Translations under genes and position numbers: made by a program
Assembly: GCA_964353255.1 (NCBI GenBank)
Contig: CAYGVJ010000005.1
Location: 1-64,000, forward strand
Direction: 5' to 3'
From: VFZS01 sp964353255
GTDB taxonomy: Bacteria; Acidobacteriota; Terriglobia; Bryobacterales; Bryobacteraceae
DNA: 64,000 nucleotides
Notes under the pieces: model-generated
Told to the model about the DNA's origin: nothing
Databases searched by the model: none
Seen by the model: the letters and a program-made list of their open reading frames with translations, nothing else
Part shown: piece by piece, positions 44,568-53,262 of the stretch
Numbering within the stretch: position 1 is the first letter of the stretch
Layout: every line of letters starts with the position of its first letter

Positions 44568-45677
44568 CTACTTCCAGCGCAGCTCGATGTCCACCAATAC
44601 CGGGCCCGGCGCGAGCTGACTGCTGGGCCTCACCCCCTCCAGCTTGGCGGCGGAGAGAATCAGCCGGAGTCTCTGCGGGCCGCTGAGCGCAGGCGCATCC
44701 TCCGCCGGAAGGATCTGCCGGCTCCTCGGCCCGAGCGTGACTTGCTGTACCAGACGCCAGGCTCCGGCGGGATCTTGGGCCAGCAATTGAAGGATACCGG
44801 CCTGGTTGGTCTCCACACTCAGCCGCAGGGAGTCTCCGCGCTGGAAGACGGTGTCCGGGGCAACTTCGGCGTAGCGGCCGGCAGGGTCCTTCTTGAGGAT
44901 GCTGTAGCGAAGGCCCACGGCTGCGGAGCGCGGTTCCTCGGCGCGCGCTTTGTCAAGAGCCGCCGGGCCAAGCGTCTGGGCTTCCGGCGGGCCTGCCTCC
45001 GGCGGACGAAAGGCCGAAATCGCCAGCTTCTTTGGCTCGGCAGCGGCCGTCTGGCCCTGCCGGGCCTCCGCCACCGTGGTGGGCGGCGGCTGGCTGATGC
45101 CTCCGACGACGCCTCCCGGGGCGCCTGCCAGTACGGAACGCGGTGCAGCCGCGAGGCTTTCTGCCTGCTCCGGCTTCTCCGCTGGCGGCGCCACGCGCGC
45201 CACTTCGGCTTCCACTCGGGCGCGATGAACAGCCGGGGCCTGCACGTGCGGAACCACGGGCGCGGGGCGGCGCATTGCCTGGGGGGCGGAGGCAGGCGGA
45301 CTGATCTTCTGGGCAACCTCGACCGAGGCCGCGGGCGGCGGGGCGAAGTGCTCAGGGGCCAGGCGGCGGTAAACCGGGACCAGAACGGCCACTAGCAGAA
45401 CCGTCACCGCGGCGCTGCCGGCCAGGCCCCAGGCCAGCCGGCGGTTCCACCACCCGAATAGGAGCTGGCCGAGCGACTTCTTCTCGGTGAGCTGCTCGAG
45501 CAGGTGGCGGCGCGCGGCGGGATCGGCCAGCAGCTCGCGGAGCGCCTCCTCGCCGGCGAGGGCGTCGAAGAGGTCCTGGTTAGCGAGGGCGGCCTCGAGC
45601 AGGGCCTGGCGCTCGGCCTCGGTGAGCGTGCCCGTGGCGTAGCCCCCCAGCAACTTCTCGACGTCTTCGGGCCTCAT
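44568..45677 (-). CDS. Anti-sigma-factor-like membrane protein with DUF4384-like domain
   Basis: A 369-residue protein. The cytoplasmic N-terminus (RPEDVEKLLGGYATGTLTEA) is zinc-less anti-sigma-like. One membrane helix (LAWGLAGSAAVTVLLVAVLV) is followed by a long Pro/Ala-rich linker and a C-terminal domain with VFQRGDSLRLSVETNQAGIL, as in DUF4384. The ATG overlaps the sigma-factor stop (ATGA 45674-45677), so it is the likely regulator of that sigma factor. Confidence 0.75.
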   Translation of the reverse strand: MRPEDVEKLLGGYATGTLTEAERQALLEAALANQDLFDALAGEEALRELLADPAARRHLLEQLTEKKSLGQLLFGWWNRRLAWGLAGSAAVTVLLVAVLVPVYRRLAPEHFAPPPAASVEVAQKISPPASAPQAMRRPAPVVPHVQAPAVHRARVEAEVARVAPPAEKPEQAESLAAAPRSVLAGAPGGVVGGISQPPPTTVAEARQGQTAAAEPKKLAISAFRPPEAGPPEAQTLGPAALDKARAEEPRSAAVGLRYSILKKDPAGRYAEVAPDTVFQRGDSLRLSVETNQAGILQLLAQDPAGAWRLVQQVTLGPRSRQILPAEDAPALSGPQRLRLILSAAKLEGVRPSSQLAPGPVLVDIELRWK

Positions 45678-46186
45678 GGCAGTGCCTCCCAACTACCGCC
45701 CATCAGTTCGAGAAGGTGCTGGCGGCACCGGAAGTCCCAGGTGTAGACGGTGTTGATGGAGCCGGCGCCCATCAGCGCCTGTATCTCGGGGAAAGTCTTT
45801 CCCTGGAGCTTGAGCCGGAAGAGCTGGCGGCAGCGCTCGCCCAACTGCGCGAGAGCGGCGCCAAGGCGTTCGAGCAACTGGTGTCGCGCGGCTTCGGTTT
45901 CCGGGTTGGAGCGGCGGTCCTCGAGCGGCAGATCGTCCACGGAGAGCTGGGTCTGCTCGCCGCGGCGCCAGGTTTTCCGCCTCAGGCTCACCATCTTGAA
46001 CCTCAAGATCTGGAAGGAGAGCGGCAGCAGATCCTCCAGGCGGCTCAGGTGACTGTATTTCTGGTGCAGCACCAGCAGAACCTCCTGGGAGAGATCTTCT
46101 GCGACGTCCCCCGCTACTCTAGATGCCGCGAAGGCGAGGATCCTTTCGCGGAGGCGGGTGAGGATCTCGCCTCGCTCGAGGGCCAC
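45674..46186 (-). CDS. ECF-type RNA polymerase sigma factor
   Basis: A 170-residue sigma-70 family protein with region 2 (FAASRVAGDVAEDLSQEVLL, RFKMVSLRRKTWRR) and region 4 (LAQLGERCRQLFRLKLQGKT, then AGSINTVYTWDFRCRQHLLE). Start GTG 46186. Coupled to the anti-sigma-like gene downstream. Confidence 0.85.
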   Translation of the reverse strand: MALERGEILTRLRERILAFAASRVAGDVAEDLSQEVLLVLHQKYSHLSRLEDLLPLSFQILRFKMVSLRRKTWRRGEQTQLSVDDLPLEDRRSNPETEAARHQLLERLGAALAQLGERCRQLFRLKLQGKTFPEIQALMGAGSINTVYTWDFRCRQHLLELMGGSWEALP

Positions 46187-46274
46187 CGGCGGGGATGAGG
46201 GGTCAGGGGCTGCCAGGACAGGACCTCCCGTAGGTAAGGCTACTACAAGTGGGGCAGGAAGCGGACAGGGCGTC

Positions 46275-47606
46275 CTACTCGTAGCGCAGCGTCACCGCCG
46301 GGTCCACGCGCGTGGCGCGGCGGGCGGGGAGGTAGCAGGCGGCCAGGGCCACGGCCAGCAGCAGGCCGGCCACGCCGGCGAAGGTGAGCGGGTCGGCGGG
46401 CCTGACGCCGTAGAGCAGGCTTCCGAGCAGGCGGGCCGCGAGGAGGGCTACGCACAGGCCCGCCGCGAGGCCGCCCGCGGCCAGCGCCAGACCGCGGCGG
46501 AGCGTGGCTCTGAGGATGGCGGGCGGCGTGGCTCCGAGCGCCATGCGCAGACCGATCTCGCGGGTGCGCCGGGCGACGCGATTGGCCATTACGGCGTACA
46601 GCCCCAAGGTGGCCATTACCGTGGCCAGCAGGCTGAACAGGCCCACCAGGGTGGCGGCCAGGCGCTGCGGCCAGAAAGAGGCGTCCAGATGCGCGTCGAG
46701 TGTCTTGATGTCATACAGGGGCAAGTGGGGATCCACCCCGCGGACCACCTGCCGCACGGGCTCGATCAGTGGCAGAGGGTTGCCGGCTGTTCGGATGTGC
46801 AGCGTGCGGTCCAGCGTCAAGGCGGTGAAGCCAGGCACCGAGAGTTGGTCCGAGGGCAGGTAGTAGAACGGGCGCACCTTCTCGACGGCGCTCCGGTAGC
46901 GGCTATCCTGGGCTACTCCGACGATCTGCCAAGGCTCGGAGTCCGGCTTGCCGATGCGCAGGGTCTGGCCGAGCGGATTCTGGTCCGGCCAGAGCCGTGG
47001 TCACCGAGACGACCCCGGGCAGGCCGCCGATGCGCTCCAGCAGTTGCGCGTAGAGTTGCCGGGCGGCAGGCCGCTGGTACCCGTTCAGAGCGGGGGCCAG
47101 CGACAGCAGCAGCATGTTGTCGGTCTTCATTTGCGGGTCGATCGAGCGCAGGTTGCCGAGCGTGCGCTCGAACAGGCCGGCGCCCACCAGCAGCACCGCG
47201 CACAGCGCCACGCGGATCCCGATCTCATGGGTGCGCTGGGCCATCGAATACGACATCACGCCGTAGATTCCCACCGTCGCCAGAACCACCGCGATGGCGG
47301 CGAAGAGGCCCATCAGCACCATCGAAAGCCGGCGCTGGGCCACCGAGCGCGAGAGCACCTCCTCCATGGTGCGGATGGCGAAAACAGGTTGCTCACTGTC
47401 CAGCGCGAGGACCTCGTTCTGCGCGGCGCGCGCCAGGCTGCGGGGGTCAACTCCGGAACGTGCGCGGATCACCAACCAGGCGATCGGGTTCGGGGTAGGG
47501 CAGGGGCTTGAGCAGCACCGCGTCGATCACGCTGAAGATGGCCGTGGTGGCGCCGATGCCCAGGGCTAGGGTCAGTGCGGCCACCGCGGGGTCCACGCGC
47601 GTGGCG
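46275..47606 (-). pseudogene. Scrambled remnant of ADOP/MacB-type ABC permease genes
   Basis: Reading the minus strand from 47606 the text order is: a C-terminal end (RATRVDPAV), then an N-terminal start (LTLALGIGATTAIFSV, LLKPLPYPEPDRL), then after a frameshift near 47480 a late segment (VIRARSGVDP, VAQRRLSMVLMGLFAA, YGVMSYSMAQRTHEIGIRVAL). That joins without a break to a mid-protein segment (CAVLLVGAGLFERTLGNLRS, to GVVSVTTALA). Finally, after another frame change near 46990, comes a last segment (LWPDQNPLGQTLRIG to the true C-terminus RRATRVDPAVTLRYE). Segments join where family motifs share sequence. The result cannot encode a complete permease. Confidence 0.75.
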
Positions 47607-47633
47607 CGCGCTTCAGCCCGCAGTTTTCATGGT

Positions 47634-47666
47634 ACGGCGAACTGAAGTTCGCCGCGGCACGCTAAA
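47634..47666. repeat. Hairpin repeat copy B, left half (interrupted by IS)
   Basis: ACGGCGAACTGAAGTTCGCC and the following ten bases match copy A (39672-39701) exactly. It ends in the TAAA target duplication of the IS element. The right half is at 48945-48976. Confidence 0.85.
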
Positions 47667-48944
47667 GACGGTGCTGAAAAAGTAAGTGCATCGCATGGAC
47701 CTGCCCTGGTGGGTGGATTTGGAGTCCGTTTCGGATGCCTCGACAGGCCCTGACGGTGCCCTCGGTGTGCCCTTTCGGCCCCTTTTGGGGCCGTCCGGGC
47801 ACACTACGCCCCTGGCTCAGGCGGCCTGAACCGCCAGGGTCCTCAGGCGAACCAGATTGTAGGCCGTGAGCGCCAGCGTGAACATCCACTGAACCAGGAG
47901 CCGACCACGGTGCCGTAGCTTGCGCATCAGGCCGGTAGTCTTCAGCCATCCGAAGATCTGCTCAATGCGCTTGCGCTTCTTCAGGCTGACTTGGTAGCCA
48001 GCCTGCCGCGTGGTGCGCCCGTCGATACTGCTGGAGCGCTTGGTGTGCTGGGCCACGTGTGGGGTGATGCGCAATTCCCGGACGGCGCTCACAAACCGGC
48101 CATAGTCGTAGCCTGCGTCGCCGCCCACCGTGGCGCCGGGCTTGCCCACGACGGCCAGCATCTCCAGGGCCGCGTCCCATTCGGCATCCGTGATGGCCTC
48201 CGTAACCCGGACCGCCACCGGCAATCCGCTGCGGTTCTCCATCAGCACATGTCCCATGTGGCAGAGCTGGAATTCTCCCCCCGCGCTCTTGCGGTACAAC
48301 TGCGCCTCCGGATCGCTCTTGCACTCGTGCGTGTCGCGCAACAGCATCTCGCCGCGACTGCCGCTGCCTTCCGCCGGCGGCCGCTCTTTCTTCTGATAGC
48401 TCCGCTTGCTGGCCCACGCCTCCAGCAACGTGCCGTCCACGGTGAAGTGCTCATCCGACAGCAAGTCCTGCTCCTGGGCCTGCGCCAGCACCGCCTCGAA
48501 GAACGCCTGCGCCAGCTCCCCCTTCAACAACCGCTCCCGGTTCTTGCTGAAGACCGTCGCATCCCAGACCTGCTCGTCCATGCTCAAGCCCACGAACCAG
48601 CGGAACAGCAAGTTGTACTCGAGCATCTCCATGAGCAGGCGCTCGCTGCGGATGGAGAACAGGATCTGTAGCAGCAACGCCTTCATGAGCTTCTCCGGGG
48701 CAATCGAGCGCCGTCCCAGCCGGGAGTACAGGCGGCTAAACCGGGACGACAGGCTCCGCAGCGCTTGGTCGCACATCCGCAAGATGCTACGCAAGGGGTG
48801 GTCCTGCGGGACGCGCTCCTCAGGAGAGAGGTAGCTGAACATCGCGCTCTGATTGTGGTCTTGGCCTCGCATAAAACAAATCTACACGATTATGTTTTAT
48901 AGGGCAAGGCCAAACCGACGCCACCTTACTTTTTCAGCACCGTC
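47667..48944. mobile_element. IS5-type insertion sequence, 1278 bp
   Basis: Terminal inverted repeats GACGGTGCTGAAAAAGTAAG (47667-47686) and its reverse complement (48925-48944), 20 of 20. Flanked by the 4-bp direct repeat TAAA (47663-47666, 48945-48948). It encodes one intact transposase. It interrupts the middle hairpin of repeat copy B. The intact ends and clean duplication suggest recent, possibly still active, transposition. Confidence 0.92.
47817..48872 (-). CDS. IS5-superfamily DDE transposase
   Basis: A 351-residue transposase with N-terminal DUF772-like region (APEKLMKALLLQILFSIRSE, YNLLFRWFVGLSMDEQ) and an RNase-H-type catalytic core: first Asp in HFTVDGTLLEAWAS, second in VGGDAGYDYGRF, Glu in RIEQIFGWLK. 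It fills most of the element and is uninterrupted. AT-rich sequence just upstream (minus strand CATAAT) could be its promoter. Confidence 0.93.
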   Translation of the reverse strand: MRGQDHNQSAMFSYLSPEERVPQDHPLRSILRMCDQALRSLSSRFSRLYSRLGRRSIAPEKLMKALLLQILFSIRSERLLMEMLEYNLLFRWFVGLSMDEQVWDATVFSKNRERLLKGELAQAFFEAVLAQAQEQDLLSDEHFTVDGTLLEAWASKRSYQKKERPPAEGSGSRGEMLLRDTHECKSDPEAQLYRKSAGGEFQLCHMGHVLMENRSGLPVAVRVTEAITDAEWDAALEMLAVVGKPGATVGGDAGYDYGRFVSAVRELRITPHVAQHTKRSSSIDGRTTRQAGYQVSLKKRKRIEQIFGWLKTTGLMRKLRHRGRLLVQWMFTLALTAYNLVRLRTLAVQAA

Positions 48945-48976
48945 TAAAGCGCGCGCCGCGATGTCACCTTGGCCGG
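48945..48976. repeat. Hairpin repeat copy B, right half
   Basis: After the TAAA duplication the sequence GCGCGCGCCGCGATGTCACC and the next bases resume copy B and match copy A at 27 of 31 positions. It contains the last codons and stop of the FG-GAP gene. Confidence 0.8.
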
Positions 48977-50910
48977 CTCGCTTCCAGAAACCCCCGCTCG
49001 AAGTAGTACAGAAAGCCGTCCTCGGCGCCGATGATGAGATCCGGGCGGCCGTCGCCGTTCCAGTCGGCGACGTTGGGGCAGGGGTTGTGGCCGGGCAGCT
49101 TGCCGGGAACCAGGTCGCCGCGGGAGACGAATACCGGCCGCTGTTGGCTGCCGGTGTTCTCGTACCAGGCGGCGCTGTCGGAGTCGGTGATGAGGTCCAG
49201 GTCGCCGTCGCCGTCCCAGTCGGCCAGCTCGATTTTTCGGCGCCCGCTTCTGCCGGCCCGCCCTGCGCTGAGCAGGAGCGGCTGGCCCTGAGCATCGAGG
49301 AAGATGCGCTGCGGAGGCTTGAGCTTAAGCTGGCCCCGCTCGCGGAAACGCTCGTAGAGAGCGAGGTATCCTTCGTGATCCAGCATCGCGAGGTCGGGCA
49401 GGCCATCGCGGTTCCAATCCACCACCTTGGGAGTGGTTCGCCACTGGGTCACCAGTTGCTTGCCCTTGGGGTTCCACCAGTTCCACGCCGGTTTGGGCGG
49501 CGGGCCTTCCCACTCAACCTGGACGCGCTCGGCGGCGGCCAGTGCGGGCTTGGTGCGCGTGCCCGTGTTGCGATACCACAGCACTTCGCCCCAGATGCTG
49601 TTCAGCAGGATGTCCGGCTTGCCGTCCAGGTCCCAGTCCGCCACTGAAGGGTTCGTGTAGCCCCACTTCTCCTCGACGGGCCCTTGAATCGAGCCGTTGG
49701 GTCCGGCCATGATCCGGATGACTTCGCCCGCGGCCTTCAGATACCCGCGGTCTGCGAACGCGGGAGCGGATTTGGAGCCGGTGTTCTCGAAGTACCGGAG
49801 GTAGCCGGCGGAGTTGCCGCAGATGATGTCCAGCTTGCCGTCCCCGTTCCAGTCCACGGCGACGGGCCGGGCCAGCGCGCCGCACTTCACATAGGGGTCG
49901 ATCTGCTCGAGGTACTTGGGCGGCGCCAGGCGCGGCGGCGTTCCCGGCGGGGCCAGGTTCTCGAGCAGCGCCACGCGCCCGTCCTCCTCACCGATGACCA
50001 GCGAGGGCCGCCCGTCGCCGTGCCAGTCCACCACGCGCGGCTGGATCATGCACAGGTCCATCCGCAGGGGCTTGCCGTCCACCTCCAGCATTTTCCCGGC
50101 AGCCAGCACGGGTCGTGTGCGACTGCCGGTGTTTTCGAAGAGCGTTACGGTGTCAACGAAGTCGCCTCCGATGAGATCCAGGCGGCCGCGCCCGAACCAA
50201 TCCACGGGGTTGGGCGCCGGGCTGCCGCGCAAATCTAGCCCGCGGCCGCCGGCTTCGAGCGCGACTGGATCGGCGTACCGGGGCTGCTGGTTGCTGCCGA
50301 GGTTGCGGTGGAAGTAGACGTAGCCGTGAATCGGCCCGCGGGTCCATTCACCCTTCTGGTTGAAGGCGTCGTCCCAGCCGTAATCGCGCCAGTCGCTGGT
50401 GCCCACGAGCAGGTCGATCTTGCCGTCGCCATCCCAATCGACCGGGTACCAGAGGTCGTCGCGGCCCACGTGGTAGTTGCGCGGGAGCTGGACCTCGACG
50501 AAGCGCGACAGGCGGTTGCGCCGGACGTCGCTGAAGTAGCCGCCGCTGGTGACCAGATCGACGGCTCCGTCGCCGTTGAAGTCGGCCGCGACAAGGTCCT
50601 TGTGACCAGGGCCGAGCCATTCGGCGCGGGCGAACAGAGGCTGGGAGTTCGTCCCCAGGTTGCGGAAGAGGTAAGTCCCGTTGGAGGGGCGATCGGTGCA
50701 GCTCACGATGAGGTCGATCGCGCCGTCACCGTCGAAGTCCAGCGGCGCCGGATAGGCCCACAGGCCCACGGAGAGCTTTCCGCGCACACCGGGGCGGCCA
50801 TAGGTGATCCGTTCGCCCGTGCCGATCATGGCGGGCTCGGCCAGACGGCGCGCCGGGCCCCGCTGTTCGATGGCGGGCGGCGCGGCGGCCAGAAGCAGAA
50901 GGCACAACAT
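48964..50910 (-). CDS. Secreted FG-GAP/VCBS repeat protein
   Basis: A 648-residue exported protein with short signal MLCLLLLAAAPPA and many beta-propeller FG-GAP repeats with calcium-binding DxDxDG motifs (DFDGDGAIDLIVS, DFNGDGAVDLV, DWDGDGKIDLLVG, DWNGDGKLDIICG, DWDLDGKPDILLN, DWDGDGDLDLITD, DWNGDGRPDLIIG). Likely an extracellular binding or scaffold protein. A GTG at 50916 is an alternative start. Its last codons and stop fall in hairpin repeat B, so the native C-terminus may have been altered. Confidence 0.85.
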   Translation of the reverse strand: MLCLLLLAAAPPAIEQRGPARRLAEPAMIGTGERITYGRPGVRGKLSVGLWAYPAPLDFDGDGAIDLIVSCTDRPSNGTYLFRNLGTNSQPLFARAEWLGPGHKDLVAADFNGDGAVDLVTSGGYFSDVRRNRLSRFVEVQLPRNYHVGRDDLWYPVDWDGDGKIDLLVGTSDWRDYGWDDAFNQKGEWTRGPIHGYVYFHRNLGSNQQPRYADPVALEAGGRGLDLRGSPAPNPVDWFGRGRLDLIGGDFVDTVTLFENTGSRTRPVLAAGKMLEVDGKPLRMDLCMIQPRVVDWHGDGRPSLVIGEEDGRVALLENLAPPGTPPRLAPPKYLEQIDPYVKCGALARPVAVDWNGDGKLDIICGNSAGYLRYFENTGSKSAPAFADRGYLKAAGEVIRIMAGPNGSIQGPVEEKWGYTNPSVADWDLDGKPDILLNSIWGEVLWYRNTGTRTKPALAAAERVQVEWEGPPPKPAWNWWNPKGKQLVTQWRTTPKVVDWNRDGLPDLAMLDHEGYLALYERFRERGQLKLKPPQRIFLDAQGQPLLLSAGRAGRSGRRKIELADWDGDGDLDLITDSDSAAWYENTGSQQRPVFVSRGDLVPGKLPGHNPCPNVADWNGDGRPDLIIGAEDGFLYYFERGFLEASRPR

Positions 50911-51054
50911 CCACACGGGGGCTGACCCTCGTCTATGATACCCACATAGGACTTGGGTCAGGGAGCGGAAGTACCGGTCGGGATGAACCGTCTGTAAGGT
51001 GTTGGCGCGGCTGAGGGCGTGGTATGTTAGCTGTTGAGGCGACGAGCGGAGGGC

Positions 51055-51639
51055 ATGGATTTGGCAAGATTCGCGAGGTACGGTGCGGTTTTGCTGGTGC
51101 TCGGGAGCGTAGTTCCCAGTTACTCGAGCCCGGTGTTGCCCGGGTTGCACCAGCTTGTGATCACCGGTCAGGCGGCCTGGAGCGGGACGGCCATCAACTG
51201 GATCGGCAGCGAAGGCTACACGGTCACGCTGGGTCCTTCCGAAGGGCTGACCGACTTCTTCACCTTCGATCTGACGAGCTTGAGTGGACCGGCGGAAAGC
51301 GCCGTGCTGCGGCTGGTCAGGTATTGGACTGGCGGGCCGGAGCTGTTCATCTACTTGCTGGGCGACCCCTGGGCGGTGTTGCTGGGCAACTTGGGACCGG
51401 GCAGCATCTACGGAGGAATTGTGGGAGCCGGTCCCGGGGCGCTGGGAGACATCCTGGAGATCCCGTTGAATGCCGACGGCATCGCTGCGATCAACGCGTC
51501 GCAGGTAATGTTCAGCATGGGGGGCATGCTGGTGGCGGATCCGGTGGCGGAGACCCCCGAGCCTGCTACGCTGCTGCTGGTGGGCGCGGGGCTGCTGGCA
51601 GTGGGGTACTGGGGCGGTCGCCGCAAGCGGAGCACATAG
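51055..51639 (+). CDS. PEP-CTERM sorting-signal protein
   Basis: A 194-residue exported protein with signal VLLVLGSVVPSYSSP, a beta-rich body and a C-terminal PEP-CTERM tail: TPEPATLLLVGAGLLAVGYW followed by GGRRKRST. Such proteins are sorted by an exosortase (EpsH/XrtA type), commonly with exopolysaccharide genes; none are in the window. ATG 51055 has CGGAGGG upstream. TATGTT at 51023-51028 is a possible -10. Confidence 0.8.
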   Translation: MDLARFARYGAVLLVLGSVVPSYSSPVLPGLHQLVITGQAAWSGTAINWIGSEGYTVTLGPSEGLTDFFTFDLTSLSGPAESAVLRLVRYWTGGPELFIYLLGDPWAVLLGNLGPGSIYGGIVGAGPGALGDILEIPLNADGIAAINASQVMFSMGGMLVADPVAETPEPATLLLVGAGLLAVGYWGGRRKRST

Positions 51640-51684
51640 GTTGCCGAGCCAGAAGACGGGATAGTGCGGGCTGTCCCGGTTTTG

Positions 51685-51690
51685 TACACT
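51685..51690 (+). promoter_or_regulatory. -10 TACACT, 6 nt before ATG 51697
   Basis: TACACT, GGGAGG, ATG. The GGGAGG directly abuts the ATG and is too close to be a standard ribosome-binding site. Confidence 0.5.
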
Positions 51691-51696
51691 GGGAGG

Positions 51697-52332
51697 ATGC
51701 TGCGAGCGGCGGTTGTGGTGTCGCTGGTGACTTGCGGAGCGGCGCAGGCGCAGAGATACGAGGTGTCGGCGCTGGCCGGGATGCCCCGCCTGGGTGGCGC
51801 GCCGCTGGGGTCGCTGTACGAGACGGGCGGCAAGGACGACGATTCCAGGTTGAGGGGCCGTTCCGGCTACGGCGTTCGATTGACCCTCAACACCCGCGGC
51901 TACTTCGGTCATGAAGTGGGATACATCTACAGCCGCGCCACGTTTCAGACCAAGCTCCGCACCACGGAGGGCAAGACGACCACGGTGACTTCGGCGGAAG
52001 CCAAGGTCATCGTGCGGCAGGCGTTCTACGATTTCTTGATGTACTGCATGCCCGCCGGCGAGCGTTTTCGGCCCTTCATCGCCGCCGGCGCACAGGCGCA
52101 CCAGTACGGGGCGCCCGCGTTGGCGGATTACGACATCGGCCGTTCGAGGAATTACGGGGTCAACTACGGAGGCGGGCTGAAGATCAGGCTGCTTCCCCAC
52201 GCCTTGCTGCGGTTCGACGTTCGCCACTCCATCGGCGGCAAGCCCTACAACCTCACCTACGAAGACGTCACGAAGTCCGGCGGCATGCTGCGCCAGATGG
52301 AAGCTTCTGTCGGGGTGGGCGTTAGCTTCTGA
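51697..52332 (+). CDS. Outer-membrane beta-barrel protein
   Basis: A 211-residue protein with signal MLRAAVVVSLVTCGAAQAQ and alternating-residue strands (GYGVRLTLNTRGYFGHEVGY, YGVNYGGGLKIRLLPHALLR) ending in the barrel signature ASVGVGVSF with a terminal Phe. It resembles the 8-stranded OmpA/OmpW-like porin-fold family. Function unknown. Confidence 0.75.
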   Translation: MLRAAVVVSLVTCGAAQAQRYEVSALAGMPRLGGAPLGSLYETGGKDDDSRLRGRSGYGVRLTLNTRGYFGHEVGYIYSRATFQTKLRTTEGKTTTVTSAEAKVIVRQAFYDFLMYCMPAGERFRPFIAAGAQAHQYGAPALADYDIGRSRNYGVNYGGGLKIRLLPHALLRFDVRHSIGGKPYNLTYEDVTKSGGMLRQMEASVGVGVSF

Positions 52333-52338
52333 GCCCGC

Positions 52339-53262
52339 TCACTGGATGAAGCCCAGGCGGCGGAGGCGGGCCTCGGGTTCCTGGCTATCGAAGCGGGTGA
52401 AAGCTGCCTTCAGCCTGCCGCCTTCGAGGGCCACGGCGTAGGGCGTATCCACGAAGGAGAAACTCTTCCGGAGCAAGTCGGCGTCGGCGGAGATCAGGCC
52501 GCCGAGGCCGGTGGTTCGGACGAACTCGCGTGCGAACTGCGGCTGGGCCGTGCACACACTGATGAGGGTGGTGTCCCGCCAGTTGTAGCGGGCCAGCAGG
52601 CGGGCAGCGGCGTCGCAGTGGGAGCATTCCGGGTCGTAGAAGTACAGGAACACGCGTCCCTGGCGCAGCGCGAACGGCTTGCCCTCGACGGCGATGGTCT
52701 CGGGGGCGGCGATGGAAGCCTGACGCGCCGCGGTCACTCCGAAGGAGACCAGCGCGAAGACAGTCACCGCGCCCAGGACCAGAGCGGCGCTGCGCCGGCT
52801 CTCGGCAGCGCGGGCCCACATGCCGGCGACCACTGCCAGAGCGAGCATGATCCCGTCGCTCAAGAAGAAGGCCGGGCCCACGGCTCGCTTGATCCAGGGG
52901 AAGCAGTTGCACTCCTCGCCGCGCAGGACGTTGTAGTAGGCGCCGATGTATACCAGGAAGGCCACCAGCATCAGCCCGGCCAGCCAGGCGCCCCAGCGGC
53001 GGAACCTGGGCACCAGTATCAGCACGCCCGCGTAAGTCTCGGCGATGCCCAACAGCACCGCGGCGGGCAAGCTAAAGCCGGCCGGCACGTGCGCTTGTGA
53101 GAGCCTCACCGCCGCGCTGAACGGTTCGGTGATCTTCCAGACGCCGGAGACGATAAAGATCACGGCCAGCAGAATGGCGGCCAGGGCGCTGAAAACTCTC
53201 TTCCAGACGGACGGCTCAAAGGGGGCGGGGTGCGCCTCCCCTTGTGCCATACTGTCATCCAT
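52339..53262 (-). CDS. MauE/DoxX-like membrane protein fused to a thioredoxin-like domain
   Basis: A 307-residue protein. The N-terminal half has four or five membrane helices of the MauE/DoxX type (LAAILLAVIFIVSGVWKITE, VLILVPRFRRWGAWLAGLML, with a GEECNCFPW Cys pair). After a further helix, a C-terminal thioredoxin-like domain carries VFLYFYDPECSHCDAAARLL with a CSHC motif. Architecture suggests periplasmic disulfide or methylamine-dehydrogenase-type maturation chemistry. ATG 53262 overlaps the ATG of the divergent amidohydrolase on the other strand. Confidence 0.8.
   Translation of the reverse strand: MDDSMAQGEAHPAPFEPSVWKRVFSALAAILLAVIFIVSGVWKITEPFSAAVRLSQAHVPAGFSLPAAVLLGIAETYAGVLILVPRFRRWGAWLAGLMLVAFLVYIGAYYNVLRGEECNCFPWIKRAVGPAFFLSDGIMLALAVVAGMWARAAESRRSAALVLGAVTVFALVSFGVTAARQASIAAPETIAVEGKPFALRQGRVFLYFYDPECSHCDAAARLLARYNWRDTTLISVCTAQPQFAREFVRTTGLGGLISADADLLRKSFSFVDTPYAVALEGGRLKAAFTRFDSQEPEARLRRLGFIQ
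53248..53253 (+). promoter_or_regulatory. -10 CATACT, 7 nt before amidohydrolase ATG
   Basis: CATACT, GTCATCC, ATG 53261. It lies within codons 4-5 of the divergent MauE-type gene. Confidence 0.45.
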
